A DNA stretch of 64,000 nt from a virus. Both the position numbers and the translations under genes were made by a program. Where the stretch lies: positions 1 through 64,000 of IMG/VR virus record IMGVR_UViG_3300025030_000061, one strand, 5' to 3'. How positions within the stretch are numbered: position 1 is the stretch's first letter; the number at the start of each line of letters is the position of its first letter. The notes under the pieces were generated by a model. That model was not told the origin of the DNA and ran no database searches. It saw only the letters and a list, made by a program, of their open reading frames with translations. Of this stretch, positions 28,933-37,521 are shown in pieces.

Positions 28933-29484
28933 ATGGACGGTTCTTCTTTTGAGCAGCATCAAAAATATTTCCGTTGTTTCGATTCTTTGCCTGCAACTGT
29001 GCGGCAGTATCTTTGGTCAGTCGCATCTCCTGGTTTGGAACTCTTCACTGTTAGTCATGGGTCGGGTTTGTATGATTTTGCGGTAATGGTTGCCGAGGCA
29101 TCCGTACCTCTTCTGAAATGTGAATCTCCCATCGAGCAGCTCCTCCTTTTCGTTTTGAACGTTAAGGCTAAGGCCGGCCTTATCCCTGGGTTGTCCCAGG
29201 TCATAGCCCAAGGCTTGGTCCCGGCATGTGGGAAAAAGTACCGTGGAGACATCGTAATCGAATTCTCTCCTGGCTTCTTGGACAGGCCTGTCATCGTGGA
29301 ATGTGATGGCCATGAATTCCACGAAAAGACTCGGGAGCAAGTCGCTAGGGATAAGGCTCGTCAGCGCGATTTGCAGATTGATGGCTACCATGTGATTCGC
29401 TTTGCTGGGTCCGAAGTCTTCAAGGATCCAGCTGCCTGTGCTGGAGACGTACTTCGCTTTATTCAGCGCTTGAAGGAGTCATGA
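28933..29484 (+). CDS. DUF559/Vsr-like PD-(D/E)XK nuclease
   Basis: A 183-aa protein. The C-terminal ~100 residues match DUF559-type nucleases: YRGDIVIEF (catalytic D), VIVECDGHEFH (ExxxGxxxH), RDKARQRDLQIDGYHVIRFA and GSEVF. Start ATG 28933 behind GGAGGTGTT. Overlaps the replication initiator by 4 nt, so it belongs to the replication operon. Role likely in recombination or DNA repair. Confidence 0.85.
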   Translation: MDGSSFEQHQKYFRCFDSLPATVRQYLWSVASPGLELFTVSHGSGLYDFAVMVAEASVPLLKCESPIEQLLLFVLNVKAKAGLIPGLSQVIAQGLVPACGKKYRGDIVIEFSPGFLDRPVIVECDGHEFHEKTREQVARDKARQRDLQIDGYHVIRFAGSEVFKDPAACAGDVLRFIQRLKES

Positions 29485-30260
29485 CTGTGTCCGTGCCTCA
29501 AGCCGAAAATGGTCACGTCGATATTGCCAACGAGATTGTGGAGGCGCTCTGCCGAGTCCAGCTCTCGGGTTACGAGTCTCGCGTGCTCTGGGCGATCTTC
29601 CGCAAGACCTACGGATGGCACAAGAAGGAGGACCGGATCTCGCTTTCGCAGTTCCAGGTTCTGACTGGGCTTCCCCTTCCCAAAATCAGCAATACCTTGA
29701 ATCGGTTAGCGTTACGGAAAATGGTAACCGTTACCGATAATGGCAATGGCAAAACCAAAAGCTACGGATTTCAAAAGGTTTATTCGCTCTGGCAGGGGTT
29801 GCCGGAAAAGGTAATACCTGAATCGGCAATCCCTGTTTTTGGCATTGCCGAGAATGGGGCGGGGGGGTTGCCGGAATCGGCAAGTACAAAAGAAACTCTT
29901 ACAAAAGAAAAAATCACAACAGCACCAGAGGGGGATATTCCGACCCGGGCTGAGGTCGCCTTCCTTTCTGTTTTTGCGGAAAAAGAGCCTCGGCTTCGTG
30001 AGCTTTATCCTCATGCCGACTTTTTAGTGCAGCGTGAAATTTGTGTGGCCCATTACCGGAACGATGCATCTGCCGCTCTTGATCCCTGGGTTGTCATCTT
30101 GAAGTGGTTCGCTCGTATCCCAAAGGAGGATTTTTATGTCGCAACTAGACCGAGATACGTTGGCAGGTCAGGCTCGTCTGCTGCAGGTGCGGAAGAATCT
30201 GGGAGCGCCCTTAATGACGAGTTCTGCAATCCGGCCCGTCTCGGCTCCGATCCTTTGTAA
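29481..30260 (+). CDS. phage replication protein O-like initiator
   Basis: A 259-aa protein. Residues ~10-85 match the RepO N-terminal winged-helix (ANEIVEALCRVQLSGYESRV; RKTYGWHKKEDRISLSQF; GLPLPKISNTLNRL). A low-complexity linker follows, and then a helical C-terminus. Such proteins bind the phage origin and load helicase with a DnaC-like partner, which is the next gene and overlaps by 125 nt. The origin is often inside this gene; no iterons were obvious to me. Confidence 0.85.
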   Translation: MTVSVPQAENGHVDIANEIVEALCRVQLSGYESRVLWAIFRKTYGWHKKEDRISLSQFQVLTGLPLPKISNTLNRLALRKMVTVTDNGNGKTKSYGFQKVYSLWQGLPEKVIPESAIPVFGIAENGAGGLPESASTKETLTKEKITTAPEGDIPTRAEVAFLSVFAEKEPRLRELYPHADFLVQREICVAHYRNDASAALDPWVVILKWFARIPKEDFYVATRPRYVGRSGSSAAGAEESGSALNDEFCNPARLGSDPL

Positions 30261-31011
30261 GCACTGCGGGGCCGAGCGTGCCCGTCTTCCCTTCTGCGAT
30301 CACATCTCCGAGCCGTGCCTGTGTGCCGGCGCCCTGGCCGAGCGCGATGCTCTTCTCGAGGCGGAGCGTCTGAACTCCGAGCGGGTCCTGGCTGCCCAGG
30401 CTCGGGAGCGCGAGGACAAGCAGACGGCGCTGATCCGTAAGCTTGCGCTGGAAATGCCCGAGAAGCTCCGCGGCTGCTCTTTCGATAACTTTCAGGTGCA
30501 GTCTCATACCCGGCAGATGTTTGATGCTGCCCGGCGCTTGGTGGACCGCAACGGCGCGGGGCTCGGGTTGATGCTCCTGGGGGACGTCGGTGTTGGCAAA
30601 ACTCATCTGGCTGCGGCGATCGCTAATGCCGAGATCGCGGCCGGGCGTTCCGCCCTCTGCGGAACCGTCCCGGATCTGCTCTCCCGCATCAGTGCCTCCT
30701 GGGAGTCCGACACCGAGACGGAGCTGCAGGTGCTGCGTCCCTTCTTTGAGTGTTCCCTCCTGGTCTTGGACGATCTCGGGACCGAGTCGGTCCATCCCTG
30801 GGTGGAGGAGCGGATGTACCGGATCATCAACCACCGGTATACCTACGGGCGACGCCTGGTCATCACCACCAATGTTGGGTTGGAGGTCATCCAGGCCCGG
30901 TACGACAAACGGGGAAATCTTAGCGGCCAGCGGATCGTTTCTCGTCTCTTTGAAATGTGCGAGGGCGTGAACGTAAAGGGCCCAGACTACCGTCGGCGTC
31001 CTCGGAAGTAG
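30136..31011 (+). CDS. DnaC-like helicase loader (AAA+ ATPase)
   Basis: A 291-aa protein. N-terminal Cys cluster (CKHCGAERARLPFCDHISEP, then CLC, ~41-65), Walker A GDVGVGKTHLAAA (~153-165), Walker B LLVLDDLGTE (~211-220), and TTN sensor (~250). It would load the host replicative helicase at the phage origin with the upstream initiator. The zinc-like N-terminus is typical of phage rather than host DnaC. Confidence 0.9.
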   Translation: MSQLDRDTLAGQARLLQVRKNLGAPLMTSSAIRPVSAPILCKHCGAERARLPFCDHISEPCLCAGALAERDALLEAERLNSERVLAAQAREREDKQTALIRKLALEMPEKLRGCSFDNFQVQSHTRQMFDAARRLVDRNGAGLGLMLLGDVGVGKTHLAAAIANAEIAAGRSALCGTVPDLLSRISASWESDTETELQVLRPFFECSLLVLDDLGTESVHPWVEERMYRIINHRYTYGRRLVITTNVGLEVIQARYDKRGNLSGQRIVSRLFEMCEGVNVKGPDYRRRPRK

Positions 31012-31012
31012 C

Positions 31013-31354
31013 TTGGTGCTCCCTGTAGCCTGTTACCTCTACGATGATTTCGCTCTCCGTTGGCGCGACCTCTCCACCGGGGAGTGGCGGGACTACGAGG
31101 ATGTGCTTTGGATGAAAGAGCACGCATTGCGTGCAATATGCGATCTTTTCATCTCTGCATCTCATGAGGTCATCGCGGTGGCGGATGGTGTGCGGGTGGT
31201 TAACTCTGATCGCCTGGTGGTTGAGTGCAAGCGGCGCGGGATCCCGGTGCGGACCTTTCAGTTGATTCGGGAGGTGGCGGAGGTGGCGGGTGTCCTCGAT
31301 CGCCAGTTCTACTCGGTTGGTTTTGGTCCTGGGCTCTCCTCGAGGTATGCATGA
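31013..31354 (+). CDS. hypothetical protein
   Basis: A 113-aa protein with non-ATG start (TTG 31013 or GTG 31016) one base after the loader stop; GGAAG upstream. Beta-rich (VACYLYDDFALRWRDLSTGE; SHEVIAVADGVRVV). TGA overlaps the next ATG. No family recognised. Confidence 0.6.
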   Translation: MVLPVACYLYDDFALRWRDLSTGEWRDYEDVLWMKEHALRAICDLFISASHEVIAVADGVRVVNSDRLVVECKRRGIPVRTFQLIREVAEVAGVLDRQFYSVGFGPGLSSRYA

Positions 31355-31842
31355 TCCGTCGGGCTCCTTCTTCCTCGCGTTGCTGCGTCATGGGGCGCGA
31401 TCAGTTCCTACCCGGGAATGTCACCTGCATCTCTTGCCGCCGGCAGGATGTGCCGTGTCCCTTCGGTTCCGCGGTCCAGGTTCCTGCTCCGGCCGCTGCT
31501 TCGGTCGAGGAGAAGGCTGCTCCGAGGGCCAAGGAGCCGAACAAGACCGAGGCGGAGTATGGTCGACGGCTCTCCCTGGAGTTCCCTGTGTGCGATGTCC
31601 GGTATGAGGCGCTGGCTCTGATCGTTGAACTCGATAGGGATCGTTTCAGGTACAGTCCGGATTTTGTGGTGACCTTTCCCGGCGGCAGGATCCTCCTGGT
31701 CGAGGTGAAAAACGCCGGGTATCAATTTGCCTCATACGGTCGGGCCAAGCTCGCCTTTGCTACCTGCAGGGTCCAGTGGCCGATGTTCTCATATCGATGG
31801 GCTGAAAAAGATGGAGGTTCTTGGAATGTCACAGACTATTAA
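31351..31842 (+). CDS. DUF1064-family nuclease-like protein
   Basis: A 163-aa protein from ATG 31351 (ATGA overlap). The N-terminus has CISCRRQDVPC; residues ~65-160 match DUF1064 (NKTEAEYGRRLSLEF; RYSPDFVVTFPGGRILLVEV, then K; FASYGRAKLAFA), a PD-(D/E)XK fold with PDF and EVK catalytic residues. Phage members are thought to act as Holliday-junction or flap nucleases. Fits the replication operon. Confidence 0.8.
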   Translation: MIRRAPSSSRCCVMGRDQFLPGNVTCISCRRQDVPCPFGSAVQVPAPAAASVEEKAAPRAKEPNKTEAEYGRRLSLEFPVCDVRYEALALIVELDRDRFRYSPDFVVTFPGGRILLVEVKNAGYQFASYGRAKLAFATCRVQWPMFSYRWAEKDGGSWNVTDY

Positions 31843-32383
31843 CGTTTGCCCCCTATGCGGGAAGGCGATAAGCCGGAGATCGAAGCACTGCAAGGGGTGC
31901 TTTCGGACGGTGCAAACAGAAGATTACCGTCTTGAACGAGCTATTACTCGGTTCAAGGCAAGGATCGTAAAGCTGGACATTGGCTGTTGGGTACTTCGGG
32001 GCCTGGAGTCCGGTCCTGGGTATCCTTACGTGCATTTCCAGGGGGCAGACCATGGTGCCCACCGTGTTGCCTTGTTTGTCTTCGAAGGGTTGTCTCTGGA
32101 TACGCCTCTTGATGCTATGCATTCCTGTGATAACCCGCGCTGTGTCAATCCTGGCCATCTCGATTATGGGACTCGCACTGAGAATATGCAGGATGCCAAG
32201 GCTAAAGGGAGGACTCGGAACGTCTCTGACTGGAGCGGGTTAAATAATCCGAAGTCAAAGATTTCGCCAAGCGATCATCCAGACATTGTTTCCTTGGCTG
32301 CGGCTGGTATCCCGCGGAAGGTGATCGCTGCTCAGTATGGGATTGGATACAACCGCGTATGTCAAATTTTAGGCTCGCGGTGA
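31826..32383 (+). CDS. HNH homing endonuclease-like protein
   Basis: A 185-aa protein. N-terminal zinc ribbon (CPLCGKAI…CKGC); residues ~70-130 are a classic HNH_3 domain (HRVALFVFEG; DAMHSCDNPRCVNPGHLDYG; TRTENMQDAKAKGR); the C-terminal helix-turn-helix (GIPRKVIAAQYGIGYNRVCQ) would recognise DNA. AT-richer than its neighbours, as expected of a free-standing selfish nuclease. ATG 31826 behind GGAGG, overlapping the DUF1064 gene. Confidence 0.85.
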   Translation: MSQTINVCPLCGKAISRRSKHCKGCFRTVQTEDYRLERAITRFKARIVKLDIGCWVLRGLESGPGYPYVHFQGADHGAHRVALFVFEGLSLDTPLDAMHSCDNPRCVNPGHLDYGTRTENMQDAKAKGRTRNVSDWSGLNNPKSKISPSDHPDIVSLAAAGIPRKVIAAQYGIGYNRVCQILGSR

Positions 32384-32404
32384 TCATTCTGTCGGCCGGG
32401 TTTA
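32383..32404 (+). promoter_or_regulatory. element B
   Basis: ATCATTCTG-N7-GGTTTA starting on the HNH stop codon (TGATCATTCTG), ~70 nt upstream of the C5 methyltransferase. Confidence 0.55.
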
Positions 32405-32453
32405 CTGTGGGTGCCGGTGTATAACCGGACGCTACTTTTTTTTGGAGGGTTTG

Positions 32454-34412
32454 ATGGCCAGGAGAGCACCTGTTTACCGTGGGCTGTATCGCGTGGATCC
32501 GCAGCCGGCATTTGATTTCGGCGGCAAGCTGATCGTTGACCTTTTCGCTGGTGGCGGTGGCGCCTCTACCGGGATGGAGTGGGCTCTCGGGCGTAGTCCC
32601 GATATCGCTGTGAACCATGACCCGGAGGCGGTCGCGCTGCACCAGGTCAATCATCCGCATACCAAGCATTTCTGTGAGTCCGTCTTCGACGTGGTGCCCC
32701 AGGATGTTTGTGCTGGCCGGCCGGTCGGGGACCTCTGGATGTCTCCCGACTGCAAGCATTTCAGCAAGGCGAAGGGGGGGAAGCCGGTATCGAAGCGGGT
32801 CCGCGGCTTGGCCTGGGTCGGGAAGCGTTGGGCTGCCACTGTGCGGCCGGAGCGCATCTACCTGGAGAACGTCGAGGAGTTCAAGAGCTGGGGGCCTTTG
32901 GTCCGTGTCAACAACGAATGGAAGCCGTGCAAGAAGCGATCGGGCCGGACCTTCCGGAATTTTGTACGCGAGCTGCAGCGCCTCGGGTATGTGGTTGATT
33001 GGCGCGAGCTGAAGGCCTGCGATTATGGTGCACCGACGATTCGCAAACGGTTGTTTCTGGTCGCTCGCTGCGACGGGCAGCCGATCGAGTGGCCCGAGGA
33101 GACCCATGGCGACCCGAAGCATGCAGTGGTGCGCTCTGGCCAGCTCCTCCCTTGGCGGACTGCTGCCGACTGCATTGACTGGTCGCTGCCCTGTCCTTCG
33201 ATCTTCACGCGGAAGCGTCCCCTGGTGGAGAACACCTTGCGTCGCGTCGCCAAGGGCGTCAAGCGCTACGTGATCGATTCGCCCTCGCCCTACTTCGTAC
33301 CGCAGACTCGCGGGAAGCGCCTGGTGGTGGCTCCGTCCCTGACCGAGCATGCCAACAGCAGCACGCAGCGCACCTTTCCGGTCGATGAGCCGTTGCGGAC
33401 GCAATGTGCCAACGTGAAGGGTGGTCACTTCGCCCTGGTGGCGGCTTCGCTCTCGACCTATTACGGTCCGAAGGGTGAAAACCACCATCGAGGGCAGGAC
33501 CTCCGGGAGCCGCTGCGGACGCAGACGACCGAGAACCGTTTTGCTCTCCAGGCTGCTCTGCTCTTGAAGCACTATACGGGCGTGGTCGGCACGCCGATGG
33601 ATGCTCCCTTGAGCACGGTAACGACCGTGGACCATCACAGCCTTACTGCTGCTACGCTGATCCAGACCGGGTACGGCGAGCGTCCTGAGCAGTCTCCTCG
33701 GGTGCCCCATGTCGATAAGCCGCTGGGGACCGCGGTGGCCGGCGGGGTGAAGCATGCCGTCGTGGCTGCGAACCTCGTCCGTCATTTCGGGGAGAGCGTG
33801 GGTTCTCCGGTTGATGATCCTATGGGTACGGTCATGCCTGACGGGATGGGTAAGACCGGTCTGGTTGCCACTTGCCTCGCTCGTAATTTCGGGCGTAGCG
33901 ATGCTGCTCCAGTGGATGCTCCGGTGGGGACGATTACGACAAAGCAGACGGAGGCATTGGTCGCCTCCAGTCTGGTGAAGATGTACGGGACCTGCCAAGC
34001 TGGGCAGCCGGTGGATGTCCCCTTGGCGACCGTGACAGCCAACGGTCGGGGCGGTGGTCATATCGCCGAGGTTCGCGCCTTCCTCCTCAAATACTACGGC
34101 GCCGACCAGGATCCGCGCCTGGAGCAGCCTCTCCATACCATCACGACGCGTGACCGCTTTGGCCTTGTCCTGGTCAAGGGTGAGCTCTATGAGATTTCGG
34201 ATATCGGCATGCGGATGCTGGCGCCGCGTGAGCTGTACCGGGCGCAGGGCTTCCCGGATTCCTACATCATCGATTACGTCGTCATCGACGGCCGGAAAAA
34301 GAAGCTGACCGCGACTGCCCAGGTGCGGATGGTCGGCAACTCCGTCAGTCCGAATGTCGCCTGCGCTGTTGTGCAGGCCAATACCGCGAAGCGTCTGCGC
34401 TACGCAGCTTAG
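32454..34412 (+). CDS. DNA (cytosine-5) methyltransferase with repeat array
   Basis: A 652-aa enzyme. DLFAGGGGASTGMEW (29-43, motif I), SPDCKHFSKAKGG (97-109, motif IV with DC in place of the usual PCQ), YLENVEEF (motif VI) and a C-terminal RELYRAQGFPDSYIID…VGNSVSPNVA (motifs IX-X). Between them, residues ~300-580 contain about eight ~45-residue repeats of the form P-[LMV]-x-T-[VI]-T…LVA..L…YG, which should be the target-recognition part. Likely protects phage DNA. ATG 32454 chosen behind GGAGGG. Confidence 0.92.
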   Translation: MARRAPVYRGLYRVDPQPAFDFGGKLIVDLFAGGGGASTGMEWALGRSPDIAVNHDPEAVALHQVNHPHTKHFCESVFDVVPQDVCAGRPVGDLWMSPDCKHFSKAKGGKPVSKRVRGLAWVGKRWAATVRPERIYLENVEEFKSWGPLVRVNNEWKPCKKRSGRTFRNFVRELQRLGYVVDWRELKACDYGAPTIRKRLFLVARCDGQPIEWPEETHGDPKHAVVRSGQLLPWRTAADCIDWSLPCPSIFTRKRPLVENTLRRVAKGVKRYVIDSPSPYFVPQTRGKRLVVAPSLTEHANSSTQRTFPVDEPLRTQCANVKGGHFALVAASLSTYYGPKGENHHRGQDLREPLRTQTTENRFALQAALLLKHYTGVVGTPMDAPLSTVTTVDHHSLTAATLIQTGYGERPEQSPRVPHVDKPLGTAVAGGVKHAVVAANLVRHFGESVGSPVDDPMGTVMPDGMGKTGLVATCLARNFGRSDAAPVDAPVGTITTKQTEALVASSLVKMYGTCQAGQPVDVPLATVTANGRGGGHIAEVRAFLLKYYGADQDPRLEQPLHTITTRDRFGLVLVKGELYEISDIGMRMLAPRELYRAQGFPDSYIIDYVVIDGRKKKLTATAQVRMVGNSVSPNVACAVVQANTAKRLRYAA

Positions 34413-34420
34413 GGGGGGAT

Positions 34421-35449
34421 ATGTTGGAAACGATTCTTGCTGGCAGCTCGGCGTTCCGCGAGCATGGAAAGTTCTGGACGGATGCCCTTACCTGGGTTGA
34501 GGGCTGCACTCCTGTCTCTCCTGGTTGTAAAAACTGTTGGCTGGCTGGGATTTACAGCCGCAACTTGCCGGGCCTTGCGCCTGGTCTGGTGGAGAGAGTG
34601 AATTCCGGTGGAGCGTGTAACGATTTCTTTAACGGCAAGATCGTATGCCGCGAGGATCGTCTTCTGCTTCCCCTGCGTGCCCGCAAGCCTCGAGTGTACG
34701 CGGTTTGGAGCGATCTGTTCCATGAGGGTGTGCAAGAGGAATTTCAACTCCGTGCCTTTGCGACCATGAGTCTTGCGCGTCATCACCATTTTGTCATCAT
34801 CACTAAAAGACCTGCTGTCGCTTTGGCGTTTATGGAGAGGGGTCGGTATCCAAAGGTCCAATCCAATAGCGAGCCGATTTCAAACGTGACGATCCTGGTC
34901 AGCATGGAGGACCAGCAGCGCGCCGACGAGCGGGCGCCTTTTGCTGCTCGTCTTGCTCTTGCTGGGTGGCGTGTTGGCGTACTTTGTGAGCCTTTGCTTT
35001 CGCCCATATCCTTCAAATGTATTCTTGCGGGTTCTCTGGCTAAGCGTGGAACTTTTGCTTTTCTCCGGCTGATGTGTTGGGTTCTCACCGGCGGGGAGTC
35101 GGGAAGCAGGGCGCGGCCGGTCCATCCCGAGTGGGTGCGTACTCTCTGCAGTCAGGCGCAGGTGGCCGGGGTGCCCTTCACCTTCAAGCAGTGGGGAGAG
35201 TGGGGGCCTGGCTCGCTTCAGATGGGGACAGGTCAGCCGGTGTTCCGCTCCTTTGAGAGCAAGCGGCAGTGGATCCATAAAGGCGATACCTGGATCAATG
35301 GCGGTTTGTGCCTGGACCTGGCCGGGAAGATTCTGCGCCGCGGAGCTGATTTTGATAACGCGGTTTACCCTGTGGCCGTGGTTCACAAGCTGGGCAAGAA
35401 AAAGGCCGGCCGGGTCCTCGATGGCCGCGAGTGGCTGGAGCTGCCGTAA
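34421..35449 (+). CDS. DUF5131 (Gp37/Gp68-like) protein
   Basis: A 342-aa protein. DALTWVEGCTPVSPGCKNCW (~22-41) has the C…C..C arrangement of the DUF5131 family, relatives of radical-SAM proteins. It is followed by RVYAVWSDLFHEGV, FVIITKRP, VSMEDQQRADER and LTGGESG motifs. Family members occur in many phages, usually near DNA-modification genes, as here; the reaction is not established to my knowledge. Confidence 0.85.
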   Translation: MLETILAGSSAFREHGKFWTDALTWVEGCTPVSPGCKNCWLAGIYSRNLPGLAPGLVERVNSGGACNDFFNGKIVCREDRLLLPLRARKPRVYAVWSDLFHEGVQEEFQLRAFATMSLARHHHFVIITKRPAVALAFMERGRYPKVQSNSEPISNVTILVSMEDQQRADERAPFAARLALAGWRVGVLCEPLLSPISFKCILAGSLAKRGTFAFLRLMCWVLTGGESGSRARPVHPEWVRTLCSQAQVAGVPFTFKQWGEWGPGSLQMGTGQPVFRSFESKRQWIHKGDTWINGGLCLDLAGKILRRGADFDNAVYPVAVVHKLGKKKAGRVLDGREWLELP

Positions 35450-35919
35450 TGGCCTGGGACGATGGGCTCTCCTCTGACGGGTCACGGATCCTCATCGTTC
35501 GCTGCGGCATCAGTTACCTGGATATCCTGGGGGCCGCGGCGGAATGCGGGACGATCCCCGCGACCGCTCGGCGCTTGGGGGTAGGGGAGACGACCTTGAG
35601 GACCTGCATCTCGGCGTACCATCTCGGGCACTGGTTCCAGGAACGCCTGGAGCCGCGCTGCCCGACGAAGATCACGCGGCGCCGGCTCTTATACTGGCTC
35701 CGGCAGAACATGACCCGGCGGGACATTGCGGCCGAGCTGGGGTGTACCTACGATCATCTGAATGTGATGCTCCGTCGGTACGATTTGCACCTGGGGATGC
35801 CGAACCGTGGGGCGGCTGCCTGGCGTGCTAGGCGGGGGCAGGTCGGGTCGGTGGTTGTCGGGTTGAAGTCGGAGGGTCGTTTCCTTTGGGCGGATGGTTG
35901 CAACTTGTCTGTGGTGTAG
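35449..35919 (+). CDS. HTH-containing hypothetical protein
   Basis: A 156-aa protein starting at ATG 35449 inside the DUF5131 stop (TAATG). Two HTH-like stretches: GTIPATARRLGVGETTLRTC and MTRRDIAAELGCTYDHLNVM. Likely DNA-binding, possibly a transcription regulator of the rightward genes. It ends just before element A at 35915. Confidence 0.65.
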   Translation: MAWDDGLSSDGSRILIVRCGISYLDILGAAAECGTIPATARRLGVGETTLRTCISAYHLGHWFQERLEPRCPTKITRRRLLYWLRQNMTRRDIAAELGCTYDHLNVMLRRYDLHLGMPNRGAAAWRARRGQVGSVVVGLKSEGRFLWADGCNLSVV

Positions 35920-35928
35920 CGTATGCAA
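35915..35928 (+). promoter_or_regulatory. element A operator/promoter
   Basis: TGTAGCGTATGCAA overlapping the stop of the HTH gene, 20 nt upstream of the next start (GTG 35948). Confidence 0.55.
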
Positions 35929-35947
35929 ACTTTTTAGGGGGTGTCGG

Positions 35948-36280
35948 GTGACTCAGCAGGGCTTTGATTTCAGTGGTGAGCGGTTGAAGGAGCAGGGGGC
36001 CGAGGCTGCGGTTCTCCATGCCGATGGGGTACACCTGGAGTGGTCCGACTACGCGATCTCTCTCCTCGAGGGGTTTGCGCGGGGCCGGGCTCCGTTCTGC
36101 TCTGACGATTTTCGCAAGCACGTCGCCGGGGTCCTCCCGGATCCTCCTTGCTTGAATGCGATCGGGGGTCTGTTCATCCGGGCTTCCCGCAGCGGGATCC
36201 TGGAGCACGTCGGCTATGTGAAGTCCCAGCGCCGCTCCGCGCACTCGCGTGTGGTGGGGCTCTGGCGCTCTGCGGCGTGA
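35948..36280 (+). CDS. winged-helix-like hypothetical protein
   Basis: A 110-aa protein, start GTG 35948 (GGGGG upstream). Helical core SDYAISLLEGFARGRAPFCS, then FRKHVAGVLPDPPCLNAIGG and the conserved end SQRRSAHSRVVGLWR, seen in small phage replication-linked proteins whose function I cannot name. Confidence 0.6.
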   Translation: MTQQGFDFSGERLKEQGAEAAVLHADGVHLEWSDYAISLLEGFARGRAPFCSDDFRKHVAGVLPDPPCLNAIGGLFIRASRSGILEHVGYVKSQRRSAHSRVVGLWRSAA

Positions 36281-36282
36281 GG

Positions 36283-36296
36283 TGTAGCGCATACCA
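36283..36296 (+). promoter_or_regulatory. element A operator/promoter
   Basis: TGTAGCGCATACCA immediately followed by an element B (sharing one A). Confidence 0.6.
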
Positions 36297-36317
36297 TCAT
36301 TCTGTGGGTCGGTCTTT
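36296..36317 (+). promoter_or_regulatory. element B
   Basis: ATCATTCTG-N6-GGTCTTT, then GGTGTAGG 19 bp after CATTCTG; 59 nt upstream of ATG 36353. One of three nearly identical rightward copies. Confidence 0.65.
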
Positions 36318-36352
36318 CCTCTGGTGTAGGCCATTTTGATCGGGAGGACACC

Positions 36353-36580
36353 ATGATAGCAGCAGCTTTTAGACTGGCTCAACCTTGCAACTGGTTCGAC
36401 ACCCTTAACGGCGCCCTGGCGTCGGAAGGGCTCCTCGAGTCCTGGAACTTTAACGGCGGGATCGGGTACGGAGAGCACTTCACGTACATCTGGGAAAACG
36501 GCACCGAGTTCGGCCGGTTCGTGCAGATTTACCGCGACGAGCAGGGCCGCTATGAGCGTCCGACCACCTACAACTGCTAA
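36353..36580 (+). CDS. 75-aa hypothetical protein
   Basis: Starts MIAAAFRLAQPCNWFDTLNG; beta-rich with aromatic residues (GIGYGEHFTYIWENG). GGGAGGACACC precedes the ATG. First gene behind the A+B signal pair. Confidence 0.65.
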   Translation: MIAAAFRLAQPCNWFDTLNGALASEGLLESWNFNGGIGYGEHFTYIWENGTEFGRFVQIYRDEQGRYERPTTYNC

Positions 36581-36604
36581 AAATTCCCCCTTGGAGGTTC
36601 CACC

Positions 36605-36769
36605 ATGCTTTCCGCTCTCATCAAAGAATTGCAGGCTGTCCTGGACGCCAAAGGCGACATCCCTGTGGACATCGTTATTCCTGGCACATGTACCCGCGCC
36701 CGTCGCTCTGTCCGTCCTACCGCTGTCTTCGTCCGTGACGACGGCGCCCTGCAGATCACCGTCGAGTAG
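36605..36769 (+). CDS. 54-aa hypothetical protein
   Basis: Starts MLSALIKELQAVLDAKGDIP and ends LQITVE. TTGGAGGTTCCACC gives a strong ribosome-binding site. Small operon member with no recognised family. Confidence 0.6.
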   Translation: MLSALIKELQAVLDAKGDIPVDIVIPGTCTRARRSVRPTAVFVRDDGALQITVE

Positions 36770-36807
36770 CTCGCCCTCGGGCGTAATTTTATTTTAAAGG
36801 AGTTCTC

Positions 36808-37521
36808 ATGTCTCATCTGTTCCTGCACATCACCACTATCCCCTGCCAGCGCCATGGCTTCCTGGCCGATCTCCGCGCCAAGGTCACTGCTCCGGCGAAG
36901 CTGTCGAATGCCGAGTCCATCGCAAAGTGGCTCACCGATAACGGCGACGCTGCTGCCCAGGATGCGCTCCTCAAGACCGCCTTCGACGGTTCGCTCGGCG
37001 AGATCATCGCCATTGCCTGGGCCTTCGACTCCGATGACGTGCGCTGCGTGAGCCGCTCCCTGGACATCTGCGAGTCAGTGCTCTTGGACCAGTTCTTCTC
37101 CGGTCTGCAGGAGGACGTGCTCAACTCCGGCGCTGCTTCCGATCGCTACACGGCTCGCATCGTCGGGCACAACATCCTGGGCTTCGACCTGCGCTTCCTG
37201 TACCAGCGTGCCGTGATCCACTCCGCGCAGCCTCCCTTCGATCTGGGGCACGATAACCGCTACAACAACTCCCGCGTCTACGATGTCATGGTGGCCTGGG
37301 CCGGTTTCAACAAATTTCTTTCCCTGCCGGAGCTGGCTCGGGCGATCGGCTTTAACGCTCCCGCGGCTCTCAGTGCTGCCGAGGTCTGGGCCTGCGCGAA
37401 GGCCAACGATACCGATGCGCTCGGCGATCTTTGCGTGCATGACGTCTTGCTGATCCGTCAGGTCTTCCACGCCATGACCTTTTCCGAGTTCTTCGTGGAG
37501 GCCGACCATGCCCAGGGCTGA
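36808..37521 (+). CDS. DnaQ/PolB-type 3'-5' exonuclease-like protein
   Basis: A 237-aa protein with an RNase-H-like exonuclease layout: HITTIPC (near the usual DxE position, degenerate), a mid-protein GHNILGFDLRFLYQRA (ExoII), SRVYDVMVAW and DTDALGDLCVHDVLLI (ExoIII-like YxxxD). Resembles predicted PolB-like exonucleases of phages. The first acidic motif is unclear, so catalysis is not assured. AAAGGAG precedes ATG 36808. Confidence 0.7.
   Translation: MSHLFLHITTIPCQRHGFLADLRAKVTAPAKLSNAESIAKWLTDNGDAAAQDALLKTAFDGSLGEIIAIAWAFDSDDVRCVSRSLDICESVLLDQFFSGLQEDVLNSGAASDRYTARIVGHNILGFDLRFLYQRAVIHSAQPPFDLGHDNRYNNSRVYDVMVAWAGFNKFLSLPELARAIGFNAPAALSAAEVWACAKANDTDALGDLCVHDVLLIRQVFHAMTFSEFFVEADHAQG

Noticed and set aside
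31225-31350. N-terminal extension of the DUF1064 protein (Gly-rich)
   Set aside because: It overlaps the previous gene; the ATG at 31351 with ATGA overlap fits the family length.
32202-34136. 644-codon antisense ORF over the C5 methyltransferase
   Set aside because: GC-driven shadow of a gene with all methyltransferase motifs; no ribosome-binding site and no recognisable domain.
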